Below are positions 29,546 through 41,050 of a stretch of DNA of 64,000 nucleotides, piece after piece. The notes beneath the pieces are model-generated. The model had not been told where the DNA came from, ran no database searches, and saw nothing but the letters and a program-made list of their open reading frames with translations. Position 1 is the stretch's first letter. The number at the start of each line of letters is the position of its first letter. The stretch is taken from the NCBI GenBank assembly GCA_951640165.1, contig OX621240.1, positions 4,476,713 to 4,540,712 on the forward strand. Reading direction: 5' to 3'. The position numbers were made by a program, and so were the translations under genes. The DNA comes from Pseudoips prasinana. Taxonomy: Eukaryota > Arthropoda > Insecta > Lepidoptera > Nolidae.

Positions 29546-30140
29546 GTACTGTTGTATAGTTTTTTGTACCTGCTGTGTGAAAGGCAAGTGCAGAATAAAA
29601 AGATCCTGAAAACGAATCGCAACGCCACCTATCGGATTCTATTATAAATCAAACCTTTTCAGGAATCCACTCAAATATCCATTTAAATTAAGTTGAAAAA
29701 CAAAAGTTGAAAGTCAAATTAAGGCTAAAATTATCTGCGTGTGTGAGTGTGTATATGTTCGATATGTGTGTGTGTGTGTGTGTGTGTTTGTTCTAGCAAA
29801 GAAATGTGCTGACCATAATTTAAAACCCCCAGCTGTAGATAATTACCTACCAAGTGATATACAGAAATAGTTGTATTAAGTATATAGCTGCCCGCAATGT
29901 GTTTCGAAAGTACTTTGTCCTTTACGTGACTCACATATTTGGTTACCCTTAATCGATAAATGACAGCCCCATAGGACTAGCGGTATCATGTTCAGATGCC
30001 GGTAATGACTTTCCTGTTGCCCAAAAGTGTTATTTCGATTTTTGTGGAAAAGTACCGCTTCCTGTTAGGAGGCTTTATTTGAAGTAACCTTACGCGGAAC
30101 TCCAGGGTATTGTTAAACCCTAGTAACATTTAACTGAGTA
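29546..30140. other. Unassigned; includes GT microsatellite
   Basis: (GT)n at about 29739-29789. No gene is recognised. Confidence 0.4.
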
Positions 30141-30269
30141 CAGACGCCAGCACATCAAGCTACCCCAATCTGTCAAATTTCCCCAATTGAAAGTGAATCT
30201 TATGCTTTTGTGATAAAGTTGAAAATCTATAAAAGAAATTTGACAGATTCGGGTAGCTGGATGTGCTGG
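30141..30269. mobile_element. Palindromic MITE (copy 5, right end lost)
   Basis: The left end cagacgccagcac with TA before it is intact. The right end stops at gatgtgctgg, about 8 bp short. Confidence 0.8.
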
Positions 30270-30304
30270 AAATTTTTCGTTCCACAGACAAGGTGGGATG
30301 CCGA

Positions 30305-31035
30305 TGTGCAAATTCAAATTCTTTATTTGTTAAAATGTAGTCACAGTAGAGCTGTTGGAGTATTTAATAGAATCACACATTAGTAATTTAAGATGATGCC
30401 ATGCGAAAGTTCATTTAACAATAATTGTTTACTATCAAAATACTGAACAAACCCTGGACATCAGGACAGATGTAGTAAATAGAAGGACAATGGAACATTT
30501 TCCTTGTCATACTTCCATGATGATGGCTTCTTATGATGGCTAGTTTACCTACTGTACGCGACTGAGGAATTCTTTACCACATTGCATACGTGATAGCTCG
30601 TCATTGAGTATTTTTAAGAGCAGAACTAAGAATCACTTCCTATCTCTTTAATTTATGTACCTATATAATAGATATGTAGTTTATTCTTATATATATTATT
30701 GTCTGTATTTTATCAATATATTTAATATTTTGTTGTACACAGCTTGTACCCTTAACTTATATAAAATTTACAATCTCCTAATGGTTTGCTGGAAGAAACT
30801 TTATTAATGAATTAAGCTCTCCTATGTACAGGCGCCAGCACATCAAGTTACCCCAATCTGCCAAATTTCACCAATTGAAAGTGAAGCTTATGCTTATGTG
30901 ATAAAGTTTGAAAATCTATAAAAGAGATTTGACAGATTGGGGTAGTTGGATGTGCTGGCGTCTGTATATGACTTATATTGTAAAATTTTACTTAAATCTA
31001 TGTGTCTGTGTACAATAAAGAATAACATTTATCTG
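30305..31035 (+). pseudogene. LINE 3' end (C-terminus and 3' UTR), split by a MITE
   Basis: About 30570-30655 translates RNSLPHCIRDSSS then LSIFKSRTKNHFLSL and a stop, the typical last residues of Jockey/CR1-type LINE proteins (W.SLP......L..FK..LK.HL). The 3' UTR follows, with ggtttgctggaagaaac and gtgtacaataaagaataac, as at 26095. The palindromic MITE at 30829-30964 is inserted in it. The 5' limit is uncertain. Confidence 0.6.
30829..30964. mobile_element. Palindromic MITE (copy 6)
   Basis: Complete copy flanked by TA (30827-30828, 30965-30966), nested in a LINE 3' UTR. Confidence 0.88.
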
Positions 31036-31399
31036 TTAGCCATCGCAGCATCTATGTAGGCTCCAACATGTCCCAGTAAAAAAAAATACAATAAAAATAA
31101 CATTTCAGTAGATTAGGGCTTACGTTTTAGGTAAATAACTATAGAATAAAAAAAATATCTATGAACCATTTACATAGCTGGATTCGAAATTATTAAGTGG
31201 TTAACTCCAACTCAAACTTGTAGACAAATAGTAGGAGGGATGTAGAACAGAGTCAAGAAAGACAGATATGGAGATAGTTGGAGGAGGTTATTGCCGACAG
31301 GCAGAAAGATTTACAGAAATTAAGCAGTATGCCAATACTAGAATAATTAGACAAGACGAAATTCTAGTATGTTGTAGGTAATAAGAATATCTGTGTGTC
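31036..31399. other. No recognised feature
   Basis: AT-rich. A patch at 31235-31330 resembling LINE coding sequence (agacagatatggagatagtt) was not secure enough to call. Confidence 0.3.
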
Positions 31400-31834
31400 A
31401 AACAGATATGTTTGGAGAAGGAGACGGCCGCGATTGCTAGTGGAGCCGCGTGGTCGAACTAACCTTGTACATGAGGGCCCCTGACGCGTGCTGTCCGTAA
31501 TCTTAACCTTATAGCAGCTGTTTGAGTGCCAAACTCCAGTTGTGCTTCTGGGGGTCTTAGCTAATAAATAAAACTATTTTCTGCGATATATAAAAACTGT
31601 ATTATAAACTGATTCAATGATGTAAGTTGCCGCGTTGCTTGCGCTGAGTGTTGAGAGCGAATCGCCGCCGCTGTAGCTCGACGGCCGGTTAGCGAGGTGG
31701 GGGAGGACGTTGAAGGTCAGCGGACCGGTCGGAGGCGCGAGCGTAGCGCCGCCTGGTGTGATGTCCGGAACAGCAGCTGAGATGCTGTTTGTAGTATTTG
31801 TATACATTTAACGTCGATATCTGTCTATCTCTGT
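31400..31834. other. GC-rich unassigned patch
   Basis: GC content rises in 31420-31770. Short frames exist on both strands but none has a recognised domain. It may be an LTR or leader fragment; no paired repeat was found. Confidence 0.3.
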
Positions 31835-32140
31835 GTGTGTGTGGCATCGTAGCTCTCAAACGGATCAACAGATTTTATATTGGGTTATTTCGTTTCATAA
31901 GTGAATAAGTCGGGAGTATTCTTAGCTATGTTTCATGAAATTCGGTCCAAGATGGCCGCCGCCACAAAATGGCAGATAACATATTTTTACACAACTCCCT
32001 CAATATAGGTATCAAATGAAAGGGATTACTTGTAAAATACTAGACACTATGATGATTGAATTATCAGTCAAATAAAAACAGCACTGTAATAGGTGTTTTC
32101 GTGTAGGAGTTACTATACCACAGAAACATACAGAGATGCA
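31835..32140 (+). repeat. Dispersed lepidopteran-type repeat
   Basis: The segment with gtgtgtgtgtggcatcgtag, ctatgtttcatgaaattcgg and tccaagatggccgcc resembles a non-coding repeat I recognise from moth genomes. Class unknown; no second copy in this window. Confidence 0.4.
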
Positions 32141-32343
32141 TTAGGTTGGGGAAAAAGTTTCTTCGCATTTTTTAAGATAATTCGAAACATTTTTAATATA
32201 GTTTATTTACATTTAACTAAAGTATGTAGATACCATTTTGTTCGATAACTTTTTGCCATCTTGTAGACTTCTGATCAAAATACCGCGACAAGTGGTTTTG
32301 GTAGTCGTCTCGTAATGTTAACCTGACACTGCCTAAAGAATTC

Positions 32344-32612
32344 TCAAGAGACCGAAATAGGTGAAAATTTGAAGATGAAAGGACTGTACGGACTATGCAT
32401 TAACACCTCCCAGCCGAACTCTGTGTGAGATCTAGCGTTATCATGATGAAAAACCACACCCCTTCTGTTGATTAATTCCGGCCGCTTTCTCTCAACTTCT
32501 TGCTTTAATCTCATCAATTGTTCGATGTGGAGTTCAGAACCTGCCTTGCGGTAACATTCCAATACCACCACACACACAGCATCAGCTTGTTGCGAGTTAA
32601 CCCGGGTTTCGC
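32344..32612 (-). pseudogene. Mariner transposase, catalytic-domain fragment
   Basis: Minus-strand frames give KPGLTRNKLMLCVWW (the KPG...VWWDW region of mariner) and, further on, ELINRRGVVFHHDNARSHT with HSPYSP, matching the second catalytic Asp block (HDNARPH) and YSPDL region. The D of VWWD is replaced (VWWY) and the third catalytic region is damaged, so it is inactive. The first part of the domain was lost where the LINE sits. Confidence 0.78.
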
Positions 32613-33225
32613 CAGTCTGTGAAGCCTGAGGCACGCCACGATAGTGGCGGTAAGTCCCATTATGGCGGAAAGGCTGGACAGAAGGCACGGCGCCCTCACT
32701 TATCGGCTTACGCAGGTACTCTCGGATCGCGGGAGCTTCGGGAAGTACCTGAAACGTATAGGCCGAGAAGAGATGCCCGGTTGTCACCATTGTGGTGTCC
32801 CCGTTAACATTGCGCTTCACACATTGGTGGAATGCCCAGCTTGGCAGACACAGCGCCGTGTTCACGGGGCTGCAATGGGTGCGGTTGACATCTCCCTGCA
32901 ACGGTGACTGAGTTCATGGTTGCAAGCGAGAGTACCTGGAATATCGTCACCACCTTCTGCGAGGAGGTGATGGTTGCAAAAGAGGTGGCAGAGCAAGAAC
33001 GGGAGGCACTGTCTTCCCGCCCAAGTCGCGCCAGGAGAACCGGGCGTCGGAGGGCGCAAATCGCCAATCTCCGGCCTCCATGAGGAGTGGCCTGCGGACG
33101 GTGGACTTGGGGCAGTCCATCCTCTAACCAGCATTGGCCCAATACGCTGGAGCGCCGTATTCCGCGCGCGCCTCTTTTGATGAGGGGGATGGGTACGCGG
33201 TTTATTAGGTTTCTTTCAGTAAGCA
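32613..33225 (+). pseudogene. R1-like LINE C-terminal fragment nested in mariner
   Basis: The plus frame reads LTYRLTQVLSDRGSFGKYL, then PGCHHCGVPVNIALHTLVEC (CCHC knuckle) and PAWQTQRRV. After one frameshift comes STWNIVTTFCEEVMVAKEVA and an arginine-rich end, the C-terminal layout of R1-clade LINEs (compare 24531-25180). It interrupts the mariner transposase in the opposite orientation, so it inserted later. No target duplication was identified. Confidence 0.75.
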
Positions 33226-33524
33226 CGCGAGGTACCCAAATATCGAGCGTTTTTGTGTACCCAATTTTTCAAATACGCCAGAACTGTTTTGTGATCAATT
33301 CCCAGTTCTTCAGCTTCGTCGTAACTACTGGTATGCCGATCATACTCCACTTTTAAAAAAATTACATCCATTTTATCCGTAATAGGGCGACCAGGGCGAT
33401 GTGCATCTTTGACATCAAAATTTCCGGATTGAAAACACTTAAACCAAATTTGTCCTACTCTCACAGGCAATAATCGCATTTTTTTTTCGCGGCTGGGTTG
33501 CATTTTTAGTATTCTTGTAGTCAA
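33226..33524 (-). pseudogene. Mariner transposase, N-terminal DNA-binding fragment
   Basis: The minus frame has VRVGQIWFKCFQSGNFDVKD then AHRPGRPI and EELGIDHKTVLAYLK, corresponding to the helix-turn-helix and GRP/GRPR-like hook of mariner transposases (typically W..KF..GDFSLEDE.RSGRP and LG.SH.TV..HL). It stops where the nested LINE begins. Confidence 0.8.
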
Positions 33525-33615
33525 ATTTTAAAATGTATCGAAGTTCTTCATTAGATCTATTCATTTACTCATAATGTCAGTACGAAAATCAAATAAAAAT
33601 CACACATTATCCTAA

Positions 33616-34159
33616 TTTGAATTTGAATTTGGAATTATGTTCTTTAAAATTTAAACTTTCTATGGTACCAAAACCAGTCAGATAGAAATAGTATAGCCAA
33701 AGAGATTTTATGACAAGTTCATAATACTATAATACGAAAAACTTACTTAACCTAATAATAATATATGCTTGAATCTTATAATAAGTACCCTTTCTTTCTG
33801 TACGGAGGTTCTTTATTTAAAAAATGTAATCCATCTAGCGACTCACGTCTTATTACTACTGTATTACTTAATAAGAATTGTATAGTAACCGCGGGCAATA
33901 GACACGCTTGTACTACGAAAATATATCTTACCGCCTATGTATTAAAGGTGCTGTCAGGGTTAATGTGTTTCCACCAACGTGGTGTTCACTGTATTGCTAA
34001 TAAAGCAGGCATTCTTTTAAACAATTTTATGTCGAATAACATCTTTTAATATGCACTCCTTTTTTATCTTTTATTTAAATTAAAGGACGCAATTCAATTA
34101 TGTAATTTATTTGAGGATTAACAAAGGCCTATTGGGATATTTGTATGCATTTTTGGTGG
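33616..34159. other. No recognised feature
   Basis: A 94-codon frame (33765-34049) has no recognisable domain. (aatttg)n at 33618 may be a LINE tail. Confidence 0.3.
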
Positions 34160-34330
34160 GGTAAAGCACCTAGGTACGCGGTCAATCTATAGATGGTTGA
34201 CCGCCAAACTGGCTTTAATTTCTGAGGGTCTCCGTGTTTCGAAGGACACGTTAAGATGTCGGTCGCGGTGGTCGCCGATAAGCCATGTCAGAGGTCTATT
34301 GGGAGGCTTGAACAACTTTAACACCCAGGT
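34160..34330 (+). mobile_element. 5S-headed SINE, partial copy
   Basis: It retains the end of the 5S-like head (acgcggtcaatctatagatggttgacc) followed by tctccgtgtttcgaaggaca and cgataagccatgtcagaggt, parallel to 6655-6800. The 5' part of the head is missing. Confidence 0.65.
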
Positions 34331-34700
34331 AACCACTGCCAATACGTTAAAAACCCTTAGGTCATATTTAGGCTTGTTTTCTAATTCATTCTACAGGGAA
34401 AGATAGCACCATCTATCGGTATCATTAACTTATAGACCTTTTAATGATTTTTCGTCGTCTTTCTCGCGCTATCGGAAGATCAGCGTTATAGTATTTATTT
34501 ACAGCAGCATTTCTAAATCTGATTTTGCTATACTGGATTTCGAAGTCAAAATAGCGACGAACTGTATAGCCTTAAAATATTGAATTGCGACTTACGTTGG
34601 TGCAAAAGTGCACATAGATGCACATAATTTCGAATGATGTCTGTCTTCTCCGTTAGTGCATAAAGCATTTCTACACGGTTACAAACGTCCCAACAGAGGT
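34331..34700. other. No recognised feature
   Basis: Nothing recognised. Confidence 0.3.
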
Positions 34701-34768
34701 CACCCTAGTGGTGGCCATCCATCTAGACTGCACAACTGCAGTCTAGACGGATGGCACCCACCAGGGTG
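34701..34768. repeat. Foldback, 32-bp arms
   Basis: Arms 34701-34732 and 34737-34768 (core ccatctagactgca / tgcagtctagacgg) pair with a few mismatches around 4 nt. Confidence 0.75.
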
Positions 34769-34881
34769 CTTATGTATTTCACGTCGATTCACACGTTGTC
34801 GAATGTGACGAGCAGGTTAGGTTAGGTTTGAACTGCGAACATACAACGCATGAGCCGAGCGAGCCAAGCAAGCGTACCGTG

Positions 34882-34882
<1 letters not shown>

Positions 34883-34920
<38 letters not shown>
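34883..34920. repeat. Poly-A tract
   Basis: About 38 A, preceded by a GC-richer segment (ctgcgaacatacaacgcatg, gagcgagccaagcaagcg) that may be a retroposed sequence of unknown origin. Confidence 0.8.
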
Positions 34921-34922
<2 letters not shown>

Positions 34923-35586
34923 AGCTGACATTGATGTTTTCTGTTGTACAGTAACATCATTGAAAAAATGTTTTTGTCTTTAGTATAACCTTTTTAAAAG
35001 AGAATGGCAGAATCCGTATCGCAAACTTCCTTTGTTGTTCAGCTATATAATTTGTACCATTTGTTAAGACAACTAAGGTATTGATTTTAATGTAAGTATA
35101 ATATTTTTAGAACTTGGGATTAATTTATAAAATCAAAAAGAATATTTCAATTATTTTCAATAAATAAACGTAATAAAATCGTAAACTAAACGCAGTTACG
35201 TTTACAGAAATTGCCATGTGTAAAATAATATAAATGTGGAAATTATAATTAATTATTTAAAAATGGGAACAACATTACATATAAATCATATAATTATAGA
35301 ATTATGTATTATACCTAAGAAAGCAGAATAGTTGCATTATATCGTAATAATGAATGATTTAGAATAGGAACGATTTTCGTCGTCAATATTTTAATTGTTC
35401 ATGGCAATTATTTATTGACAGGCAAAGACAATCTGTCAGGTATTTATTGCTGTTATTTTGATACATGTCATAAATTTAGCAAATTATCTTGCAGATATTA
35501 CGTGAGTTCAGCATCAGTTCCTCCGTACTATAATATATATCTGTTGACAGTGGATTCACGAAAGGACGCTTTATCATTTAATTAAA
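34921..35586. other. No recognised feature
   Basis: AT-rich spacer. Confidence 0.3.
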
Positions 35587-35715
35587 ATGACGAGTTTGCA
35601 ATGTGTTAATTGCACCATTCGCTTGCCCCGACTAAGAAGACAAGCATTATCCGAAGAGAGTGAAGTTCTCAATAAACCCAATGTTGCTTTGTGCTATGTG
35701 ATAATTATTGTATAG
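35587..35715 (+). CDS. Small hypothetical ORF with a CxxC motif (42 aa)
   Basis: An ATG-initiated frame reading MTSLQCVNCTIRLPRL then RRQALSEESEVLNKPN, ending in a hydrophobic VALCYVIIIV. It has a single CVNC motif, no paired second half of a zinc finger, and no second copy in the window. It could be a first exon, since composition is more balanced than in the neighbouring AT-rich DNA. No splice donor is convincing and chance cannot be excluded. It ends 70 bp before a small RTE insertion. Confidence 0.15.
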   Translation: MTSLQCVNCTIRLPRLRRQALSEESEVLNKPNVALCYVIIIV

Positions 35716-35784
35716 TACTTATATGAAGATATTCTTAGATGAAGTAATACTAAGGATAAATTAATAATAATATCAATAAAATTA

Positions 35785-35952
35785 CCGGAAGACGCAGCGT
35801 GGGCAGGCCCCCTACAAGATGGACCGATGATCTTGTGCGGGTCGCTGGAAATCGCTGGATGCGGATAGCGCAAGACCGGCAATTGTGGACATCTTTGGGG
35901 GAGGTCTTTGTCCAGCAGTGGACGTCTTTCGACTGATATGATGATGATGATA
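35785..35952 (+). mobile_element. 5'-truncated RTE copy (168 bp)
   Basis: It is near-identical to the last 165 bp of the full-length RTE (cggaagacgcagcgtgggca ... ctttcgactgatatgatgatg). It has a perfect 13-bp target-site duplication, atcaataaaatta, at 35772-35784 and 35953-35965. The high identity implies a recent insertion. Confidence 0.92.
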
Positions 35953-36217
35953 ATCAATAAAATTAATGTAGTTACAAATAGGTAACAAAGAATCTATTGT
36001 TTTATTTACCTCCACTCAAAACCTCATATATAACCCCTCGCAACGTCACACAAATGTACACTGGGTTATGAACTATATAATCAATGGAAATAAAGAACTT
36101 TTCATTATTTCAGCAAATAATAGTTTTTTGCATCTTCCTAACCTAACTCGCGACCCGGTTAAGGTTTTCGGGGCAGGTTCGGAATAAATCCATGTAAAAA
36201 ACTATGAAAAGAGCTAC

Positions 36218-36520
36218 AACATTTATCCTCGGTGCTTTTGCAGCTGGCTTCTCTAGTTGCAAATCTCTCATTTTATGAGGCTATAGCCTCTTTACATCAT
36301 TCTGTCTCCCGCTTTGCTCTGGAGGGAAGTGGAACTATTCATTTTCTAACTCCTCCTTATTTGTCTTTCTGATTAAATTCGTTGCGGGATCCAAGACAGT
36401 TAAAGCGATTCTCCGGGACATGCCTGAGCTTCACCGCTCAGTGTCATTTCATTGTGTGCCACTGTTGATCCTGGCTTACAGGAGTTGCAGTGGTGCGTAA
36501 GAGGGAGGGACTAGTCCCGT
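36218..36520 (+). mobile_element. R1-like LINE 3' end (copy 2)
   Basis: It is collinear with 29060-29335 (tatcctcggtgcttttgcagc ... gggactagtcccg), without coding sequence. Confidence 0.75.
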
Positions 36521-37944
36521 TTAAAAATAAATCTTCATTGGTACACTAGTTAACACTAGCATTTCATTGCCACATCAGTAGACACACTTTGATATTTTCA
36601 GTATCTTTATTACTTAGGCAGTAAGAGTGATTTTCGAACTGCAATGTTTCCACGGTCATGGGGTTGACCCACAAATTACCAAACGTAACCTTAAAATAAA
36701 ACTGGCTATAACTTTTATATCCCAAGTTCTAAAAATCTAAGAAATTAAAAATGCCTTTTCTATCACATTAACCACCAATTAAAACATAACTATAGGTCTT
36801 TAAGTAAAAAATGAAATATTTAAGTTTTTCTGTATGACAGTTTGTTTCTTATCAAAATAAATAAATGAATATAGAACGGCTGCAAGAACGTTGCACTAAA
36901 GTGAATCGAGCTTCAGTACTTAAGGGCTAGTTTGTCGCTATTTTGAACATCGAAATTTAGAACGATAGTCGGCTTTTCCACGCTTGAACGGATACTATTA
37001 CATGCTCCCAAATGGACACTTATGTGCACTAAGTTAAGTTAAGGATTTATCTGTGCATGGTGGGTATTAAGATTTTTCTTTTCTTCCTCTCTAACAAAGT
37101 CAACATTAAGGTATCTTTTTAATATATATTTTGGATTACCTATTCAAATATGGAACGTCACAAAACTTCCTGTAGATTCTTAAGTATTATTAGAATTAGG
37201 TACTAGCGTAGTTTGACTCGCTAATATTTAAGCATCAAGATGTGTTAGCGCAGCCAAGTTCGCTTGCAGATAGTGCGTAGTTTCTACTAATAGAACACTA
37301 ACAACCACATCAGAAAACTCTCCACTAAGAAAAAACCGATACAATATATTCGCAACATATTTCCCTCACAAAGTTACAGCTGACCTATTGCATATCTATG
37401 TTATATTTTGTCGTAGTCGTTGTATATTTACGATATACCCAATTGAATATGTATGAAGTAATTTCATACCAAGCATGCATTTACTGAATAAAGGATTAAG
37501 TTGTTCCATATTATTTATGTTCAGTTGTTTTGCGAAGTGAACGAAGGTAGTTACTATGAAATATGAGTGTATTGTACGGGCTCGTGAAAAGTTTCCAAAG
37601 TGAAATTTATTTTAATATGTATTTTGCAGAATTGAATAGACTAATTAACAGTAGACAGGTTGAGTAGAAGTTTAGGGGTAAGTTGGGACAGTCAGCGAAC
37701 GCACAGCAGTCTCTTTGTCCTTTGACTATGACTTTTTGGGTCAGTCAAATCTTGTACGAGTTTCGTCGTAGAATTCGCTAAGTTGAACTCTGCGAAAGGC
37801 TGATCTACGGCGATGGATTGAATTTTAGAGGTCACTTGAAAATGAAATAAAGATGCGTAAACGAATAGATTGCAATTGAATAGAATCAACAATTATTATA
37901 AAAACATCATATATACATAGTCGTAGGTGGCACAGAAATAGTTA
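36521..37944. other. Largest unassigned stretch (about 1.4 kb)
   Basis: No gene, repeat shared within the window, or RNA signature recognised on either strand. Composition is AT-rich throughout, with a more balanced patch near 37680-37830. Confidence 0.35.
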
Positions 37945-39030
37945 GAGTGGTGAGGAGCTATCCGACCAATCGCGTGCTCCAGGTTCGGTGCTCCGCCGAT
38001 GCTGTCGAACGAATGCGCGCGGCTCGCAACATAAATACTGCCGGCACGGTCTCCAACGCACAGAGGATCGAAGTCAATCCCACCAAGAGCGCGGCAGTGC
38101 TCTTCTCCACTCAAAAGGCCAAACCCATTCCACCTAGTCCAGTCCAAATGTTCGGCGAACTGATCCCCTGGGAGAGGAAAGCCAAATATTTGGGAGTGAT
38201 CCTAGATCGGAAGTTGACCTTCAAGGACCATCTGAGACACGCTCGCAACCGTGCCACATTTGCCCTTTACCGATTGCACAGCCTCCTGAATGCACGCAGT
38301 AAAATGTCCCTTGTCAACAAGGTGAGAATTTACAAGACGTGCATTCGACCGATGATGACGTACGCGAGCCCGGTGTTCGCGCACGGCAAAGATCATTTCA
38401 TCCACTTCTTACAAGTAGTCCAAAATAGGTTTATGCGACGAGCCGCGGGCGCACCGTGGTTCATCCGTAACAAAAGCCTCCATGCCGATCTCCAATTGCC
38501 TACCATCAAGCAATGGATGAAGCAAACGTCCAAACGATACTTTGACTCTGCCACTCACCATCCAAACAACTTGACAGTGATCGATGGTCCTCGACGCAGG
38601 GACGTTGTCGCTTTCGATACCACTGCACCGCCGGCGCATACACAAGCCGCGGTTATTATGCCATCATTTGGAACGGCGTCTCAGTGCGCGCGCCGCCGTG
38701 ATCCCGGGCGGTCGCTCAGTGCGCTGCGCGATCTAGCGGCGGCCGGACGTATGATGCACTCGTATGATATGTAGGCCACTACAGACTGCCTTGAGTTCTC
38801 CTGCACACTTGCACGGACCGCAAGGATGTTCTTCGCTGATCTGGAATATCTGTGACTAACAGGTTGACTGACTGTTTACCGAACTAGTCGTCACGCAATT
38901 AGCCAGTCAGTAATTAATGTTAACTATCTTTTTGATAATTAAGTTATAGTATTTGGATATGCTGTTACGTTGTACTAAGTCTAAGAGAACTAGAAAATTA
39001 AACTTTAAAATAGTATTATAAAAAAAAATA
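37945..39030 (+). pseudogene. Jockey-like LINE, C-terminal fragment and 3' UTR
   Basis: The frame at 37947-38774 includes QRIEVNPTKSAAVLFSTQ, KYLGVILDRKLTFKDHL, LNARSKMSLVNKVRIYKTC and GAPWFIRNKSLHADLQLPT, the thumb and C-terminal part of a Jockey-type reverse transcriptase. The catalytic FADD region and everything upstream are missing; the residues before QRIEVNP do not match the expected order, so the 5' junction is rearranged. A roughly 250-bp 3' region ends in an A-rich tract near 39025. Confidence 0.75.
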
Positions 39031-39814
39031 TTTAATAAAAATATACAAGGGTAGTTAGTGGGTACTTAGCCCTAATAGTACTTTGAATTGACACCTTGTA
39101 AGTATAGAATGCTACGACCCGATCGCGCAGTCCATTTCACGACGTGCCGACGACAAGACCCAGGTAGGACACGACTCGCCGACGACACGACGTAATGCAC
39201 GTGGGATGGTAGCCAGATGAGTCGAGATTTAAAGGGGTGAGAAAAAACCCTGGAACCAGTATACGGGTGCACAATTAGAGATTTACCAATTTCGCACCGT
39301 GACTGCAGCATGACGAACGACGCGATATGTATGCGAGAAGAAGTACTCTATACTATTTTAGCAGCAATCAGCAATCTAAGATGATGCAGTCACGGTTTAG
39401 CACAAGCGGAAGGGCTCACAATATCGAGTATTAGTATTATTGTATAACGAACATTATTGTATATCTACTGAGTGATGGAAACAATTACATGAACATTATA
39501 TGACAAAGGCTGCAACACAGAACTTATTCTACTTTCTACTTTTTAAGCTTATTAACTATAAGAAATATCGAATGCACAACTTATCCGATAACACGGGGTT
39601 TAAACTCACACGTAATGTTAATAATAAATCAAATATATAATTTATCAAAAGAGCTTGATATCAGCGATTAAAGATTTTAAAAGTTACGCATGTATCAAAA
39701 TATTATAATTTTAGTGCAACGTCTACACTGCATCAGTGCACTCCCAGAGTCTGCGTCATGCCAAGATGGCGCGCGAGCGACGGCGGCGGCGGCCGTTCGT
39801 CGTTCCGTTTTAAC
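39031..39814. other. Unassigned; GC-rich patch near 39750-39805
   Basis: No gene is recognised. A gcgacggcggcggcggcc stretch lies just left of the long terminal-repeat element. Confidence 0.35.
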
Positions 39815-40552
39815 ATAAAAAAAACTTCGTTTAAAAAACGACTTCAATAACTAAAAAGTATAAAAAAAATATCTTAATAAAGATTTAATTTAATACATCT
39901 CTTATGCAAACGTAATAAATACCTTTAATATTAATGATATAATATAATTTGTATGTGCTACCTATTGAAAAGCTTGAAGTCGGTGCCAAGCCAAATGTAA
40001 TAGTAGGTAGGTACCATACTCGCCGCGCGTTACTTTCAACGGGATAGCTTCGTATTTCTACACAAACAACCCAAGCGTGCAGACGTCGTTGACGGTCGTC
40101 TCGAAATATTGTAAAATTTTGATGCGTTGTCTCCTAATTAATAATTTATCTGTTTGTTTTTCAGGGCCACAATTATATTCATATATAAGCATAATATAGA
40201 TTTATTATAACTATAGTAACTAATATAGGTATTAATATTAAATATATTTTTATGATACAGTTTCATATTAATTCATATTGTTCTTTAAGTTTATTTACTT
40301 AGGTTAATCTTTAGTGTAGGAATTTCATCACAAAGTATGAAAGCTGTATGTAATATTAACTTTTAGTTTGCTTAGGGCTTGGCACCGACTTCAAACCTAT
40401 AAATTAGGTAGCACATACATATTATATTATATCATTAATATTAAAGGTATTACGTTTGCATAAGAGATGTATTCAATTAAATCTTTATTAAGATATTTTT
40501 TTTATATTGTTTAGTTTTTGAAGTCGTTTTTTTAAACGAAGTTTTTTTTTAT
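39815..40552. mobile_element. Long-inverted-repeat DNA element (about 740 bp)
   Basis: Arms 39815-39992 and about 40377-40552 are inverted copies with few mismatches (outer aaaaaaaacttcgtttaaaa, inner gaagtcggtgccaagcc). The interior is AT-rich and non-coding. 'gaagtcggt' ends recur at 41990. Probably a non-autonomous DNA transposon; no target duplication identified. Confidence 0.75.
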
Positions 40553-40760
40553 TTGTTTCTTTTTAGTTTCTAGCTATGGGTTTTATTAGGTAGTATTAGG
40601 TAATACGTAGTATTAGGACTACGAAAGGTGCCGCGCGCCTTAAAACTATAGGTCCCAACAAAAATGTTGTTCGAAACTCTTTTTCACGTTCTTGTGAGAC
40701 AGTGAATGATCGAAAAGACCGTTTGTAAAGCAAGACAAGAAAAACTACATAAAATTAATT

Positions 40761-41050
40761 TGTGCTGAGGGCTTATAGATAGGTCTTATTAATGATCGAA
40801 TAGCCATCAAGTCTGCTGAGTAGAGGGCATGAGTCTATGAAGACTAGGTCTTATTAATGATCGATTAGCCAACGAGTCTACTGAGCAGACGGCTCATAGC
40901 TTAGGTCTTATTTATGATTGATTACTTAATGACTCTGCTGAGCAGAGGGCTGTTAGACTAGGTCTTATTCATGATCGATAAGCCATCAAGTGTACTGAGC
41001 AGAAGGCTCATAGAATAGGTTCTATTGATGATCAAGACAACGAGTCGAGA
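40761..41050. repeat. Minisatellite, 57-bp unit, about 4-5 copies
   Basis: Units start aggtcttattaatgatcga at 40781, 40846, 40903, 40960 and 41017 (spacings 65, 57, 57, 57), each with ctgagcagagggct. Confidence 0.85.

Larger units (their letters stand above)
32141..33615 (-). mobile_element. Decayed mariner transposon, split by a LINE
   Basis: The left edge ttaggttggggaaaaagttt is a mariner-type terminal repeat (outer end on the 3' side of the transposase). The right end near 33615 (attatcctaa) is too degraded to be sure of. Between them lie the two transposase parts described separately and a nested R1-like LINE at 32613-33225. Confidence 0.72.

Noticed and set aside
37696..37945. Possible LTR before the Jockey-like fragment
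   Set aside because: No second copy or TG...CA paired boundary is found in the window.
40761..41050. CRISPR-like array
   Set aside because: The whole 57-bp unit repeats; there are no repeat-spacer alternations.
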